Below, piece by piece: positions 1 to 8,767 of a DNA stretch of 64,000 nt. The notes under the pieces were generated by a model. The model searched no databases. It was not told where the DNA came from and was given only the letters and a program-made list of their open reading frames with translations. Position numbers and translations under genes: made by a program. Numbering within the stretch: the first letter of the stretch is position 1; every line of letters begins with the position of its first letter. Source of the DNA: Streptococcus sp. oral taxon 431 (GTDB taxonomy: Bacteria; Bacillota; Bacilli; Lactobacillales; Streptococcaceae); contig NZ_JALDUI010000006.1 in assembly GCF_023115445.1 (NCBI RefSeq), positions 45,553 to 109,552 of the forward strand. Reading direction: 5' to 3'.

Positions 1-1
1 G

Positions 2-541
2 ATGCGGCATCCTGAGAATGTGACTTATGCTTATGTGATGTTGAGGCATTCTGCTCAAACTTTGCTGGCTCCTCAAGAATATGATTTGAAAGATTTTGTT
101 CAACCAGTTCCTGAGGATGCAAAAGGGAGCTTTGTTGGTAGTGTATCAGCACTACAGGGATTAGTTTTTATCATGGAGGATAAGCTTGAGTCAGCTAAAA
201 AGCACTTGCAAACTTTACTTGAAAATACAGATAACTCAATGATTAGAACAATTTCTCAGTTATACCTTCTTCAAGTAACCTTGCTAGAAGGAGGTAATAA
301 GAAAGCGGAAGAATATGCAAGCATTCGAGGAGTCAAATCCTTTTTATCTCTAAAAACAGCAGATATGCAGGTCATTCAAGCTTGGTATCAATTTAAGGTA
401 AAGAAAGATGTAGTTCAAACTCACAAGGCTATGAAGATTGCTAGACAGAAAATGAATAGCAGCCGAATGCTGCGGGATGAGAAAGCCTACTACCAGCAGT
501 GGTTAGATGAGTTGGAAAAGGAATTAGCCGAAGGAGTCTAA
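2..541 (+). CDS. Helical TPR-like protein of unknown function, 5' end uncertain
   Basis: The reading frame is open from the first bases of the window, so the true start may lie upstream; the ATG at base 2 has no visible ribosome site. The 179 visible residues are helix-rich and charged, with a stretch around residues 45-110 that reads like tetratricopeptide hairpins (alternating small and aromatic residues). No catalytic motif, signal peptide or membrane segment is visible. The next gene (NUDIX) starts two bases after the stop, and its ribosome site AAGGAG lies inside this gene, so the two are probably co-transcribed. I do not recognise a specific family. A helical scaffold protein is inference only. 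Confidence 0.6.
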   Translation: MRHPENVTYAYVMLRHSAQTLLAPQEYDLKDFVQPVPEDAKGSFVGSVSALQGLVFIMEDKLESAKKHLQTLLENTDNSMIRTISQLYLLQVTLLEGGNKKAEEYASIRGVKSFLSLKTADMQVIQAWYQFKVKKDVVQTHKAMKIARQKMNSSRMLRDEKAYYQQWLDELEKELAEGV

Positions 542-542
542 T

Positions 543-971
543 ATGGGAATAGAAATTTCTGATTTTACAGGCTCTAAGATTGCCTTGATTTGTGGGGATA
601 GGGTCTTGACTATCTTACGTGATGACAAGGACGATATCCCTTGTCCCAACATGTGGGAGTTGCCAGGTGGTGGTCGTGAAGGAAACGAAAGCCCTTTCGA
701 GTGCGCAGCGCGTGAAGTTTATGAGGAATTGGGAATTCATTTAGATGAAGACTGTCTGCTTTGGAGCAAGATTTATCCTAGCGTAATCTTTAAAGACAAG
801 CAATCGGTCTTTATGGTTGGTCAGCTAAGACAAGAACAATTTGACAATATTACCTTTGGGAATGAAGGACAGGCCTATAAACTGATGCCTATTGAGGAAT
901 TTTTGAAGTCTAAACAGGCAGTGCCTCAGCTACAGGGGAGATTGAGGGATTATTTGGAGGAAGGTTTATGA
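543..971 (+). CDS. NUDIX hydrolase
   Basis: A 142-residue NUDIX pyrophosphohydrolase. The Nudix box GX5EX7REUXEEXGU is complete at about residues 42-64 (GGGREGNESPFECAAREVYEELGI region), including the REVYEELG core that binds the catalytic metal. Family members hydrolyse a nucleoside diphosphate linked to another group; the substrate here cannot be read from the sequence, and a MutT-like sanitising role is only one possibility. The start follows AAGGAG in the end of the upstream gene. The stop overlaps the start of the downstream acetyltransferase by four bases (ATGA), which indicates translational coupling. Confidence 0.9.
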   Translation: MGIEISDFTGSKIALICGDRVLTILRDDKDDIPCPNMWELPGGGREGNESPFECAAREVYEELGIHLDEDCLLWSKIYPSVIFKDKQSVFMVGQLRQEQFDNITFGNEGQAYKLMPIEEFLKSKQAVPQLQGRLRDYLEEGL

Positions 972-1468
972 TAACACTTGTTCGAGCGGGAGCAGAGGAT
1001 TTAGAAACTATTATTGCAATTCAGAGAGCTAGCTTTAAGGCTGTTTATGAAAAATACCATGATGAATATGACCCTTATCTCGAGGACCGTGAACGAATCA
1101 AATGGAAACTAGTCGAACGTCCCAATAGCTATTACTACTTTGTAAAAGAAAACGAAGATAAAATCGGATTTCTACGAATTCAGACTAATGAAGAGTTAAC
1201 GAAAGCTTGGTTGGGAACAGCAGCGATTTTGCCTCCGTATCAGGGAAAAGGGTATGGATCTGAAGGATTGCGCTTGCTAGAAGAGAAATTTTCAACCGTT
1301 AGACAATGGGATTTGTGTACGGTATTACAGGATGCAGGCATGGTCGCCTTCTACGAGAAGAATGGCTACCAACAAACCCATATCGAACCTGAAAAAGAAG
1401 GCATGGATAATGGTCTACATGAAAAAATTGATAGAGAAATAGAAAGGATGGTTCGGTTAAATTTCTAA
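968..1468 (+). CDS. GNAT-family N-acetyltransferase
   Basis: A 166-residue single-domain acetyltransferase. The acetyl-CoA pyrophosphate loop of motif A is visible at about residues 86-98 as PPYQGKGYGSEGL (Q/R-x-x-G-x-G/A), followed by the AFYEKNGY motif near residue 121 that closes the GNAT fold. The acceptor substrate cannot be predicted. It overlaps the NUDIX gene by four bases and ends about 110 bases before prmA; that spacer shows no gene. Confidence 0.85.
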   Translation: MITLVRAGAEDLETIIAIQRASFKAVYEKYHDEYDPYLEDRERIKWKLVERPNSYYYFVKENEDKIGFLRIQTNEELTKAWLGTAAILPPYQGKGYGSEGLRLLEEKFSTVRQWDLCTVLQDAGMVAFYEKNGYQQTHIEPEKEGMDNGLHEKIDREIERMVRLNF

Positions 1469-1579
1469 ACTGAACCCGCCCTAAACACGGTGCTAAAAAG
1501 ATAAACTTCTCATAGACACAAGCGTCTTCAGAGAGTTTCCTATTTTGGCTTTGTGTTTTAAGGGCTTGGTATCTTAATA

Positions 1580-2530
1580 ATGGAAACATGGCAAGAGTTA
1601 AAAGTTACAGTGAAGCGTGAGGGAGAGGAGTTGGTTTCCAACCTCTTGATTGAGTTAGGTGCCCAAGGGGTAGCAATTGAAGATAGCATGGACTATGTGG
1701 GAAATGTCGACCGCTTCGGTGAAATTTTCCCAGAGGTCGAGCAGCAAGAAGAAATCGTAGTGACAGCCTACTATCCTGATACGGTTGATGTGGCAGTGGT
1801 TGAGGCAGACTTGCAGGCTCGCCTAGCAGAATTGACAGATTTTATGGATTTGGGTGAGGTCAAGATGGGGACGACTGCCTTGGCTGAGGAAGACTGGGCA
1901 GACAACTGGAAGAAATATTATGAACCAGCTCGTATCACTCATGATTTGACCATTGTTCCCTCTTGGACAGACTATGAGGCGACTGCTGGGGAAAAGATTA
2001 TCAAGCTGGATCCAGGTATGGCTTTTGGGACAGGAACCCATCCGACGACCAAGATGAGCCTTTTTGCTTTGGAACAGGTTCTTCGTGGTGGGGAAACAGT
2101 GCTGGATGTGGGTACTGGATCAGGTGTCCTCTCCATTGCTAGCTCGCTACTTGGTGCTAAGGAAATTTTCGCCTATGACCTAGATGATGTGGCGGTTCGT
2201 GTCGCTCAGGAAAATATTGAGCTCAATCCTGGCATGGAAAACATCCATGTAGCCTCAGGTGATTTGCTTAAAGGAGTGGAAATTGAGGCAGATGTTATCG
2301 TGGCTAATATCTTGGCGGATATCCTCATTCATCTGACGGAGGATGCTTATCGCTTGGTCAAGGATGAAGGCTACCTCATCATGAGTGGAATTATCAAGGA
2401 CAAGTGGGACATGGTGCGCGAGTCGGCTGAGTCAGCTGGATTTTTCCTTGAAACCCACATGGTTCAAGGGGAATGGAATGCCTGTGTCTTTAAGAAGACC
2501 AAGGATATCTCCGGTGTGATTGGAGGCTAG
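1580..2530 (+). CDS. prmA: Ribosomal protein L11 methyltransferase
   Basis: PrmA trimethylates ribosomal protein L11 using S-adenosylmethionine in the cytoplasm. The 316-residue length and the N-terminal substrate-recognition domain (METWQELKV start, GAQGVAIED) match the family. The SAM-binding motif I is clear at about residues 174-186 ([13 protein letters not shown]) and the post-II motif NILADIL near residue 245 replaces the NPPY of other methyltransferases, as usual for PrmA. The ribosome site is weak. The downstream rsmE begins two bases after the stop, using a GGAGG that overlaps the last codons of prmA. Confidence 0.95.
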   Translation: METWQELKVTVKREGEELVSNLLIELGAQGVAIEDSMDYVGNVDRFGEIFPEVEQQEEIVVTAYYPDTVDVAVVEADLQARLAELTDFMDLGEVKMGTTALAEEDWADNWKKYYEPARITHDLTIVPSWTDYEATAGEKIIKLDPGMAFGTGTHPTTKMSLFALEQVLRGGETVLDVGTGSGVLSIASSLLGAKEIFAYDLDDVAVRVAQENIELNPGMENIHVASGDLLKGVEIEADVIVANILADILIHLTEDAYRLVKDEGYLIMSGIIKDKWDMVRESAESAGFFLETHMVQGEWNACVFKKTKDISGVIGG

Positions 2531-2531
2531 T

Positions 2532-3275
2532 ATGCAGCAGTATTTTGTCAAGGGGAGTGCAATCTCACCTGTCACTATTGAGGACAAGGAAACCAGCAAG
2601 CACATGTTTCAGGTCATGCGCTTGAAAGAAGATGACCAGGTGACCCTAGTCTTTGATGATGGGATCAAGCGTTTGGCGCGCGTGGTCAATGTGGAGGCGC
2701 GTCAGTTGGAACTGATCGAAGAATTAGCTGACAATGTGGAACTGCCAGTCCAAGTGACCATCGCATCTGGTTTTCCCAAGGGAGATAAGTTGGAGTTTAT
2801 CACTCAAAAGGTGACGGAACTAGGTGCCAGTCAGATTTGGGCCTTCCCTGCAGACTGGTCAGTTGCTAAATGGGACGGTAAAAAACTAGAGAAAAAAGTC
2901 GAGAAACTAGAAAAAATCACCCTTGGAGCAGCCGAGCAAAGCAAGCGCAACTTTGTCCCAAGTATTACGCTTTTTGAGAAAAAGGCAGACTTTCTAGCAC
3001 AACTGAGCCAGTTTGACCGCATAGTGGTGGCTTATGAAGAGTCGGCTAAAGAAGGCGAATCAGCCGCACTTATACAAGCAGTTGCTGGACTGGAAAAAGG
3101 AGCTAAAGTGCTCTTTATCTTTGGTCCAGAAGGTGGTCTCTCACCTGCAGAAATCGAGAGTTTTGAAGCTAAAGGAGCAGTCTTGGCAGGTCTTGGTCCT
3201 CGTATTTTGCGAGCAGAAACAGCACCGCTTTATGCCCTGTCAGCCCTTAGTGTTTTATTAGAATTAGAGAAATAA
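2532..3275 (+). CDS. rsmE: 16S rRNA m3U1498 methyltransferase
   Basis: RsmE methylates N3 of U1498 in 16S rRNA. It is a SPOUT-class enzyme with an N-terminal PUA-like domain (residues 1-70) and a C-terminal knotted SAM-binding domain; the signature FIFGPEGGLSPAEIESF and LGPRILRAETAPLYALS occur near residues 195-240. I place the start at the ATG at 2532, five bases after GGAGG (2522-2526), rather than the in-frame TTG at 2520, which would overlap that ribosome site. The product is then 247 residues, the usual length. It is coupled to prmA, with which it commonly pairs in Firmicutes. Confidence 0.95.
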   Translation: MQQYFVKGSAISPVTIEDKETSKHMFQVMRLKEDDQVTLVFDDGIKRLARVVNVEARQLELIEELADNVELPVQVTIASGFPKGDKLEFITQKVTELGASQIWAFPADWSVAKWDGKKLEKKVEKLEKITLGAAEQSKRNFVPSITLFEKKADFLAQLSQFDRIVVAYEESAKEGESAALIQAVAGLEKGAKVLFIFGPEGGLSPAEIESFEAKGAVLAGLGPRILRAETAPLYALSALSVLLELEK

Positions 3276-3285
3276 GAGGAAAAAG

Positions 3286-5082
3286 ATGGAACAAAAACAC
3301 CGTTCAGAATTTCCTGAAAAGGAACTTTGGGACTTAACAGCCCTATATCAAGACCGCGAGGATTTCTTGCGTGCGATTGAGAAGGCGCGTGAAGACATCA
3401 ACCAATTTAGTCGTGACTATAAGGGCAATCTTCACACTTTTGAAGATTTCGAGAAAGCTTTTGCAGAATTGGAACAAATCTACATCCAGATGAGTCATAT
3501 CGGCAATTACGCCTTTATGCCTCAGACGACAGACTATGCTAATGAAGATTTTGCCAATATCGCCCAAGCTGGCATGGAATTTGAAACAGACGCCAGCGTA
3601 GCCTTGACCTTCTTTGACGATGCCTTGGTGGAAGCTGATGATGAAGTCTTGGACCGTTTGGGTAAATTGCCTCATTTAACAGCTGCCATTCGTCAGGCCA
3701 AAATCAAAAAAGCCCACTATCTTGGGGCAGATGTGGAGAAGGCCTTGACTAATCTCGGCGAAGTTTTCTACAGTCCACAGGACATTTACACAAAGATGCG
3801 AGCTGGGGATTTCGAAATGGCGGACTTTGAAGCTCATGGCAAGACCTACAAAAACAGCTTTGTGACTTATGAGAATTTCTACCAAAACCAAGAGGATGCT
3901 GAGGTTCGTGAGAAATCCTTCCGTTCCTTCTCAGAGGGACTTCGTAAGCACCAAAATACGGCCGCTGCAGCCTATCTAGCCCAAGTCAAGTCTGAAAAAC
4001 TACTAGCAGATATGAAGGGTTACGACTCAGTCTTTGATTATCTCCTGGCTGAGCAAGAAGTGAACCGTGCCATGTTTGATCGCCAGATTGACCTCATCAT
4101 GAAGGATTTTGCGCCCGTTGCTCAGAGATACCTCAAGCATGTTGCCAAGGTGAATGGTCTTGAAAAGATGACCTTTGCAGACTGGAAATTGGACTTGGAC
4201 AGCGCCCTCAATCCTGAAGTGACTATTGACGATGCCTATGACTTGATCATGAAGTCGGTAGAACCTTTGGGACAAGAATATTGTCAGGAAGTTGCTCGTT
4301 ACCAAGAAGAACGTTGGGTGGATTTTGCTGCCAATAGTGGCAAGGATTCTGGTGGTTATGCAGCGGATCCATATCGCGTACACCCTTATGTCCTCATGAG
4401 TTGGACAGGTCGTTTGAGCGATGTCTATACCTTGATTCATGAAATCGGGCATTCTGGTCAATTTATCTTTTCTGACAACCACCAAAGCTACTTCAATGCC
4501 CACATGTCGACCTATTATGTCGAAGCACCGTCAACTTTCAATGAATTGCTTCTCAGTGATTACTTGGAACACCAGTCTGACGACCCTCGTCAAAAACGCT
4601 TCGCTCTTGCTCACCGCTTGACAGACACCTACTTCCATAACTTTATCACTCACCTTTTGGAAGCAGCCTTCCAGCGTAAGGTGTATACATTGATTGAAGA
4701 AGGAGAAACTTTCGGAGCAAGCAAACTCAACAGCATTATGAAGGAAGTCTTGACGGAGTTCTGGGGGGATGCCATTGAGATTGATGATGATGCAGCTCTG
4801 ACTTGGATGCGCCAAGCTCACTACTACATGGGCTTGTATAGCTACACCTACTCAGCGGGACTAGTCATCTCGACAGCAGGTTATCTTCATCTGAAACATT
4901 CTGAGAACGGAGCTGAAGATTGGCTCAATCTCCTCAAGTCTGGAGGTAGCAAGACACCACTTGAGTCAGCTATGATTATCGGAGCCGATATTTCAACAGA
5001 CAAACCACTCCGTGATACTATTCAGTTCTTGTCTGACACAGTTGACCAAATTATTGCCTATAGTGCCCAGTTGGGGGAGTAA
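3286..5082 (+). CDS. pepF: Oligoendopeptidase F (M3 metallopeptidase)
   Basis: A cytoplasmic zinc peptidase of family M3 that cleaves short peptides and helps recycle imported oligopeptides. The 598 residues match PepF of lactic acid bacteria (about 600). The zinc motif HEIGH is at about residues 385-389 (IHEIGHSGQ), with the third ligand Glu expected in the EAPSTFNE segment about 25 residues downstream, which is present. It begins ten bases after rsmE with a good AGAGGAAAAAG ribosome site, so it probably belongs to the prmA-rsmE transcript. Confidence 0.95.
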   Translation: MEQKHRSEFPEKELWDLTALYQDREDFLRAIEKAREDINQFSRDYKGNLHTFEDFEKAFAELEQIYIQMSHIGNYAFMPQTTDYANEDFANIAQAGMEFETDASVALTFFDDALVEADDEVLDRLGKLPHLTAAIRQAKIKKAHYLGADVEKALTNLGEVFYSPQDIYTKMRAGDFEMADFEAHGKTYKNSFVTYENFYQNQEDAEVREKSFRSFSEGLRKHQNTAAAAYLAQVKSEKLLADMKGYDSVFDYLLAEQEVNRAMFDRQIDLIMKDFAPVAQRYLKHVAKVNGLEKMTFADWKLDLDSALNPEVTIDDAYDLIMKSVEPLGQEYCQEVARYQEERWVDFAANSGKDSGGYAADPYRVHPYVLMSWTGRLSDVYTLIHEIGHSGQFIFSDNHQSYFNAHMSTYYVEAPSTFNELLLSDYLEHQSDDPRQKRFALAHRLTDTYFHNFITHLLEAAFQRKVYTLIEEGETFGASKLNSIMKEVLTEFWGDAIEIDDDAALTWMRQAHYYMGLYSYTYSAGLVISTAGYLHLKHSENGAEDWLNLLKSGGSKTPLESAMIIGADISTDKPLRDTIQFLSDTVDQIIAYSAQLGE

Positions 5083-5109
5083 AGGAATAGAAAGGTTGTT
5101 CTAGAATAA

Positions 5110-5256
5110 TGCTCCTGGGTTTGTATTGGACTAGCTGTAGCTATTTTCAAAAACGCCGTTGAAGGTCGTGATGTTAAATTTGAACTTGCTGTAGAGCTGC
5201 TACTGATAGTTATTTACTTCATTTTAGACCAGTTATCCCAGATTCTATTTCCTTAA
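5110..5256 (+). pseudogene. Remnant of a small membrane-protein gene
   Basis: Between pepF and the next gene one frame is open for 48 codons and reads like coding sequence: a short hydrophobic start (IGLAVAIF), a charged loop (KNAVEGRDVKFEL), then a strongly hydrophobic helix (LLLIVIYFILDQL) ending at TAA 5254-5256. There is no start codon in this frame with a ribosome site; an ATG at 5109 lies one frame off (MLLG), so a single-base change may have broken a small two-helix membrane protein. I do not recognise the family. It could also be the tail of a larger deleted gene. Confidence 0.35.
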
Positions 5257-5270
5257 GAATTTAATATAAA

Positions 5271-5292
5271 GTCATCTGCGGATGATTTTTTG
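5271..5292 (+). terminator. Intrinsic terminator after the pepF region
   Basis: A short hairpin, TCATC-TGCG-GATGA, is followed directly by TTTTTT. It lies 25 bases before the next gene and would end the pepF or relic transcript. Confidence 0.55.
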
Positions 5293-5317
5293 ACAACTCA
5301 TAAAAAGAGGTAGGCAG

Positions 5318-6109
5318 ATGTATCCAGAATTGAAAAGAAAAGTAGTAGAAGAAAAACCGAGTTATCGTCAAGAAGAACTCCTGTGGCTACTTGAGCACAT
5401 AGGGGATACTAGTCCAGAGATTCGCGATGAATTGGTTTTTACCAGTTTGGCTAGGGGGATTCAAGAAGAGTTATTTATCAAGGAGCAATTTCAGTTGATT
5501 GCTGCTGAGATTGTCTCTGATGGTGGGCTAGATAAAGAGATTGATAAGACAGGAGCTTCAACGCTTGAACGTTCTTTTAGGGCCCTTATTTATGCCAATC
5601 TCTTATCTGCTGATGGTAATGAACAGTCTCTTTTTTATCGAGAGCTAAAAACTGATATCAGAAATACGATGCTCGATCAAGGTTTGCATTACCTTGAAAA
5701 AGAAGAGGATACGACAGGTTTTTCAAGTCAGTATGGTTGGGTGCATGCTTTTGCTCATGGGGCTGATCTTTTGACTGAAGTTGTTTGTCATCCAGACTTT
5801 TCTAAAAATAGAGTTCATGAAGTATTTGACATACTTGGCCAACTATTTAAAAGAATTTCGGTTCGATTTATAGATGATGAGGACTGGCGCTTGGCCAGAG
5901 TCCTTTACGAACCTATTTTGCAAGGAAAGGTGGAGCAAGCGACACTGGCTTCTTGGATAAAGTCACTTGATTTCCAGATAGAAGAGAGGGAAGATTTTTA
6001 TCAATTTTCCAATTTCAGATCCTGTCTCTTAGAAGTCTATGTTCAACTCGACCAGAGAAATAATTTACAAGATGACTTGAAAAAAGCTATTCAATCTTTC
6101 CAATATTAG
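5318..6109 (+). CDS. DUF2785 domain protein
   Basis: A 263-residue, almost entirely helical, soluble protein that I recognise as the DUF2785 family by the block YGWVHAFAHGADLLTEVVCHPDF (about residues 139-161; H143 and H147 are family-conserved) and the downstream DDEDWRLARVLYEPIL segment. The family has no established function; the fold resembles helical repeats. It has its own ribosome site (AGAGGTAGG) behind a terminator-like hairpin, and the next gene, for an aquaporin, has a separate promoter region, so it appears to be monocistronic. Confidence 0.8.
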   Translation: MYPELKRKVVEEKPSYRQEELLWLLEHIGDTSPEIRDELVFTSLARGIQEELFIKEQFQLIAAEIVSDGGLDKEIDKTGASTLERSFRALIYANLLSADGNEQSLFYRELKTDIRNTMLDQGLHYLEKEEDTTGFSSQYGWVHAFAHGADLLTEVVCHPDFSKNRVHEVFDILGQLFKRISVRFIDDEDWRLARVLYEPILQGKVEQATLASWIKSLDFQIEEREDFYQFSNFRSCLLEVYVQLDQRNNLQDDLKKAIQSFQY

Positions 6110-6218
6110 ATTTTGATTATCAAATGTGAAAATTTGCACAAAATTTCCAAGCACATTTCTTGAAACCCTTTCCTTCTTCTGATAGACTAATACATAGTTT
6201 GAAAAAAGGAGATTTAAC

Positions 6219-6887
6219 ATGAAAAAATTTGTTGCTGAATTAATCGGTACTTTTATGCTTGTGTTCATCGGAACAGGAGCTGTTGTTTTTGGAAATGGTA
6301 TTGAAGGACTTGGACACCTTGGAATTGCTCTTGCTTTTGGTTTGGCAATCGTAGTCGCAGCTTTCTCAGTTGGAACTGTTTCAGGTGCTCACTTGAACCC
6401 AGCTGTTTCTATCGCTATGTTTGTTAACAAACGTTTGTCATCTTCAGAGCTTGTAAACTACATCCTCGGTCAAGTGGTTGGTGCTTTCCTTGCATCAGGA
6501 TCTGTCTTCTTCCTCTTGGCAAATTCAGGTATGTCAACTGCAAGTCTTGGTGAAAATGCCTTGGCAAATGGTGTAACTGTTTTTGGTGGTTTCTTGTTTG
6601 AAACAATTGCAACTTTCTTATTTGTTTTGGTCATCATGACTGTAACTTCAGCAAGCAAAGGTAATGGCGCAATCGCTGGTTTGGTGATTGGTTTGTCATT
6701 GACAGCTTTGATTCTAGCTGGCTTGAACATCACTGGACTTTCAGTAAACCCAGCTCGTAGCTTGGCTCCAGCTGTCTTGGTGGGTGGCGCAGCTCTTCAA
6801 CAAGTTTGGATTTTCATCCTTGCACCAATCGTTGGTGGAGTTCTTGCAGCTCTTGTTGCTAAAAACTTCCTTGGAACTGAAGAATAA
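6219..6887 (+). CDS. Aquaporin (MIP family channel)
   Basis: A 222-residue six-helix channel with both pore half-helices: NPA at residues 60-62 (HLNPAVS) and NPARS at 177-181, R180 being the selectivity-filter arginine. F40 aligns with the filter phenylalanine of water-specific AqpZ, but the position of the AqpZ filter histidine appears to be an isoleucine (LTALILAGL segment). That gives a filter that is neither classic water nor classic glycerol type. The pneumococcal relative next to pepF (called Pn-AqpC, from memory) has been linked to hydrogen peroxide and oxygen handling, which suits a peroxide-making streptococcus. Ribosome site AAAGGAG. A strong terminator follows. Confidence 0.92.
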   Translation: MKKFVAELIGTFMLVFIGTGAVVFGNGIEGLGHLGIALAFGLAIVVAAFSVGTVSGAHLNPAVSIAMFVNKRLSSSELVNYILGQVVGAFLASGSVFFLLANSGMSTASLGENALANGVTVFGGFLFETIATFLFVLVIMTVTSASKGNGAIAGLVIGLSLTALILAGLNITGLSVNPARSLAPAVLVGGAALQQVWIFILAPIVGGVLAALVAKNFLGTEE

Positions 6888-6896
6888 TTGAAACTC

Positions 6897-6936
6897 AAAA
6901 AGCCTTGCTCCTCAGCTTGAGGAACAGGGCTTTTTC
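6897..6936 (+). terminator. Intrinsic terminator of the aquaporin gene
   Basis: AAAAAGCCTTG...CAGGGCTTTTT forms a stem with an inner CCTCAG/CTTGAGG pairing and ends in a T run. Confidence 0.85.
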
Positions 6937-6941
6937 GTATG

Positions 6942-7100
6942 ATACTCTTCGAAAATCTCTTCAAACTACGTCAGCGTCCATCTGCAACCTCAAAACAGTG
7001 TTTTGAGCTGACTTCGTCAGTTTTATCTACAACCTCAGAGCAGTGCTTTGAGCAACCTGCGGCTAGCTTCCTAGTTTGCTATTTGATTTTCATTGAGTAT
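6942..7100 (+). repeat. BOX element (boxA-B-C, plus orientation)
   Basis: Begins ATACTCTTCGAAAATC and ends GATTTTCATTGAGTAT, the two conserved ends of pneumococcal BOX repeats. BoxA is shortened after CGTCAGCGTCC; the middle holds two boxB-like units with AACAGTGTTTTGAG and GCAGTGCTTTGAG stems and TGACTTCGTCAG; boxC carries GCCTGCGGCTAG-like sequence. It fills the space between the aquaporin terminator and the 3' end of queF. Confidence 0.9.
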
Positions 7101-7104
7101 GAGT

Positions 7105-7596
7105 TTAGCGGTTGTCAATTTTCTCTGGATAAAGGTCGTGTTGGAAGAGGCGTTGTTCTGCCAATCCTTCATACTTGGTTCTAGGTCTACCGTAGTTGTA
7201 GTAAGGGTCGATTGAAATGCCACCGCGTGGAGTGAATTTTCCCCAGACCTCTAAATAGCGAGGGTCTAGCAAGTTGACCAAGTCTTTCCCGATGGTATTG
7301 ATACAGTTTTCGTGAAAATCCCCATGATTTCGGTAACTAAAGAGGTAGAGTTTGAGGGATTTTGACTCGACGCAGAGCTTGTCAGGAATGTAGGAAATAT
7401 AAATAGTTGCAAAATCTGGCTGAGCAGTGATAGGGCACAGGGAGGTAAATTCAGGACAGTTGAATTTGATGAAATAGTCATTTTCCACATGACGATTGTC
7501 AAAAGATTCGAGGACTTCTGGTTGATAGTCGAAAATGTAGTTGGTTTCTTTATTGCCTAGTAGGCTAAGGTTTTTCATTTCTTCTTGTTGTGACAT
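7105..7596 (-). CDS. queF: NADPH-dependent preQ0 reductase
   Basis: QueF reduces the nitrile of 7-cyano-7-deazaguanine (preQ0) to preQ1, the last soluble step before insertion into tRNA. This is the short YkvM type, 163 residues. The active site is visible as [14 protein letters not shown] (about residues 51-64): the cysteine forms the thioimide and the aspartate is the proton donor. The QueF motif ESKSLKLYL follows at about 78-86, and the HGDFHE segment matches the family. Last gene of the queCDEF operon, 18 bases after queE. Confidence 0.95.
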   Translation of the reverse strand: MSQQEEMKNLSLLGNKETNYIFDYQPEVLESFDNRHVENDYFIKFNCPEFTSLCPITAQPDFATIYISYIPDKLCVESKSLKLYLFSYRNHGDFHENCINTIGKDLVNLLDPRYLEVWGKFTPRGGISIDPYYNYGRPRTKYEGLAEQRLFQHDLYPEKIDNR

Positions 7597-7614
7597 GATT
7601 TTTTCTTTCTAATC

Positions 7615-8331
7615 TTAAACACCACGTTGGTTGTCGTAGAGGAGGGTATGGAGTTGAGGAAGGACGCGGACATTGCCCCAGCTATCGTCGGCAGCGATGC
7701 GTTCCCAGAGTTCTTTGAGGCGGTCTAGTTGATCTTGGATAATATTGCCTGTGGCCTTGGGCTCAGGATTTCCAGCCGATAAAAAGAGAACATCTGGTTG
7801 GTAGCGTTCTTGTATTCCTTTAGCAAAGGCTAAATCTGCATCATCAAAGACAGGGATTTTAAAGGTGACTTTGGCTGGATCCAATTGGGAAACGATAAAG
7901 TCCAAGGTTTCAAAGTTGACTTCCATCTTGGATGAAGGAGGTTTGGGGCTGAGAGTGACCTGGTCGATATCTTTTAACCAGTTTTGCCAGCGAGAACCTT
8001 GAGTCTCAACAGCCAGAGTGACACCACGTTCCTTGAGTTTAGTGACGAGTTCAGCCATGTTGGCTGCTAGGATAGCAGGATTTCCCCCAGATAGGGTGAC
8101 ATAGTCGTAGCTCCCCAATTTATCCAAGGCAGCAATGACCTCGTCAGCTGTCATGCGAGTTGGTTTTTCAGAGCCATCCCAAGTAAAGGCAGAATCGCAC
8201 CAGTCGCAGTGGTAGTCGCAACCTGCAGTGCGGACAAACATGGTTTTCTGGCCAATAGCACGGCCTTCGCCTTGAAAGGTTGGGCCAAAAATTTCCAGAA
8301 CTGGTAGTTTGAGGACACGTTCCCTAGTCAT
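7615..8331 (-). CDS. queE: 7-carboxy-7-deazaguanine synthase (radical SAM)
   Basis: QueE rearranges 6-carboxytetrahydropterin to 7-carboxy-7-deazaguanine using an iron-sulfur cluster and SAM. The cluster ligands appear as CDYHCDWC (C-x3-C-x2-C) at about residues 39-46, preceded by FQGEGRAIGQ, a QueE signature, and followed by the SAM-binding LSGGNPA near 80. The 238 residues match the family. It overlaps queD by eight bases, so it is translationally coupled. Confidence 0.95.
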   Translation of the reverse strand: MTRERVLKLPVLEIFGPTFQGEGRAIGQKTMFVRTAGCDYHCDWCDSAFTWDGSEKPTRMTADEVIAALDKLGSYDYVTLSGGNPAILAANMAELVTKLKERGVTLAVETQGSRWQNWLKDIDQVTLSPKPPSSKMEVNFETLDFIVSQLDPAKVTFKIPVFDDADLAFAKGIQERYQPDVLFLSAGNPEPKATGNIIQDQLDRLKELWERIAADDSWGNVRVLPQLHTLLYDNQRGV

Positions 8332-8767
8332 CTAACCACTCCCGTCTAAACTCCGCAAAGGCAGTCGGAGTTTCATAGAGGCGAATGTATTCCAAACGGA
8401 GACCGCGTTCATCTGGCAACTCTTGACTCATGGTTTGGAAAATCCAGTAAACCATATTTTCAGCAGTCGTGTTCATATAGGGAAGAGTTTCATTGAGATA
8501 GCGATGATCCAAGTGGGGTTCTAAGTAGTTCTTGTAGATGGCTTTGATATCTCCAAAATCGTAGGCCATGCCACGTTCATCTAAAAATCCACTGACAGCA
8601 ATCTGCAGACGATAGGTGTGGCCATGAAGGGATTTGCATTTTCCCTCATAGTGAAAGAGGTGGTGGGCAGCATCAAAGGTAAACTCTTTTGATACCAAGG
8701 TTCTGTGAGGATTGTAGACAAGAGACTCCCCGGTTTCCTGTTTGATTTCTTTGGGTGCAAAAAACAT
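8324..8767 (-). CDS. queD: 6-carboxy-5,6,7,8-tetrahydropterin synthase
   Basis: QueD converts dihydroneopterin triphosphate, made by FolE, to 6-carboxytetrahydropterin. The zinc histidines are visible: FDAAHHL near residue 34 and LHGHTYR near 48, with the catalytic cysteine in KCKSLHGH. 147 residues. A T-cell-type PTPS role is unlikely given the queC/E/F context. The start overlaps the stop of queC by one base (TAATG). Confidence 0.95.
   Translation of the reverse strand: MFFAPKEIKQETGESLVYNPHRTLVSKEFTFDAAHHLFHYEGKCKSLHGHTYRLQIAVSGFLDERGMAYDFGDIKAIYKNYLEPHLDHRYLNETLPYMNTTAENMVYWIFQTMSQELPDERGLRLEYIRLYETPTAFAEFRREWLDD

Noticed and set aside
6939..7184. Small frame after the aquaporin gene
   Set aside because: It is formed by the BOX element and the antisense of queF.
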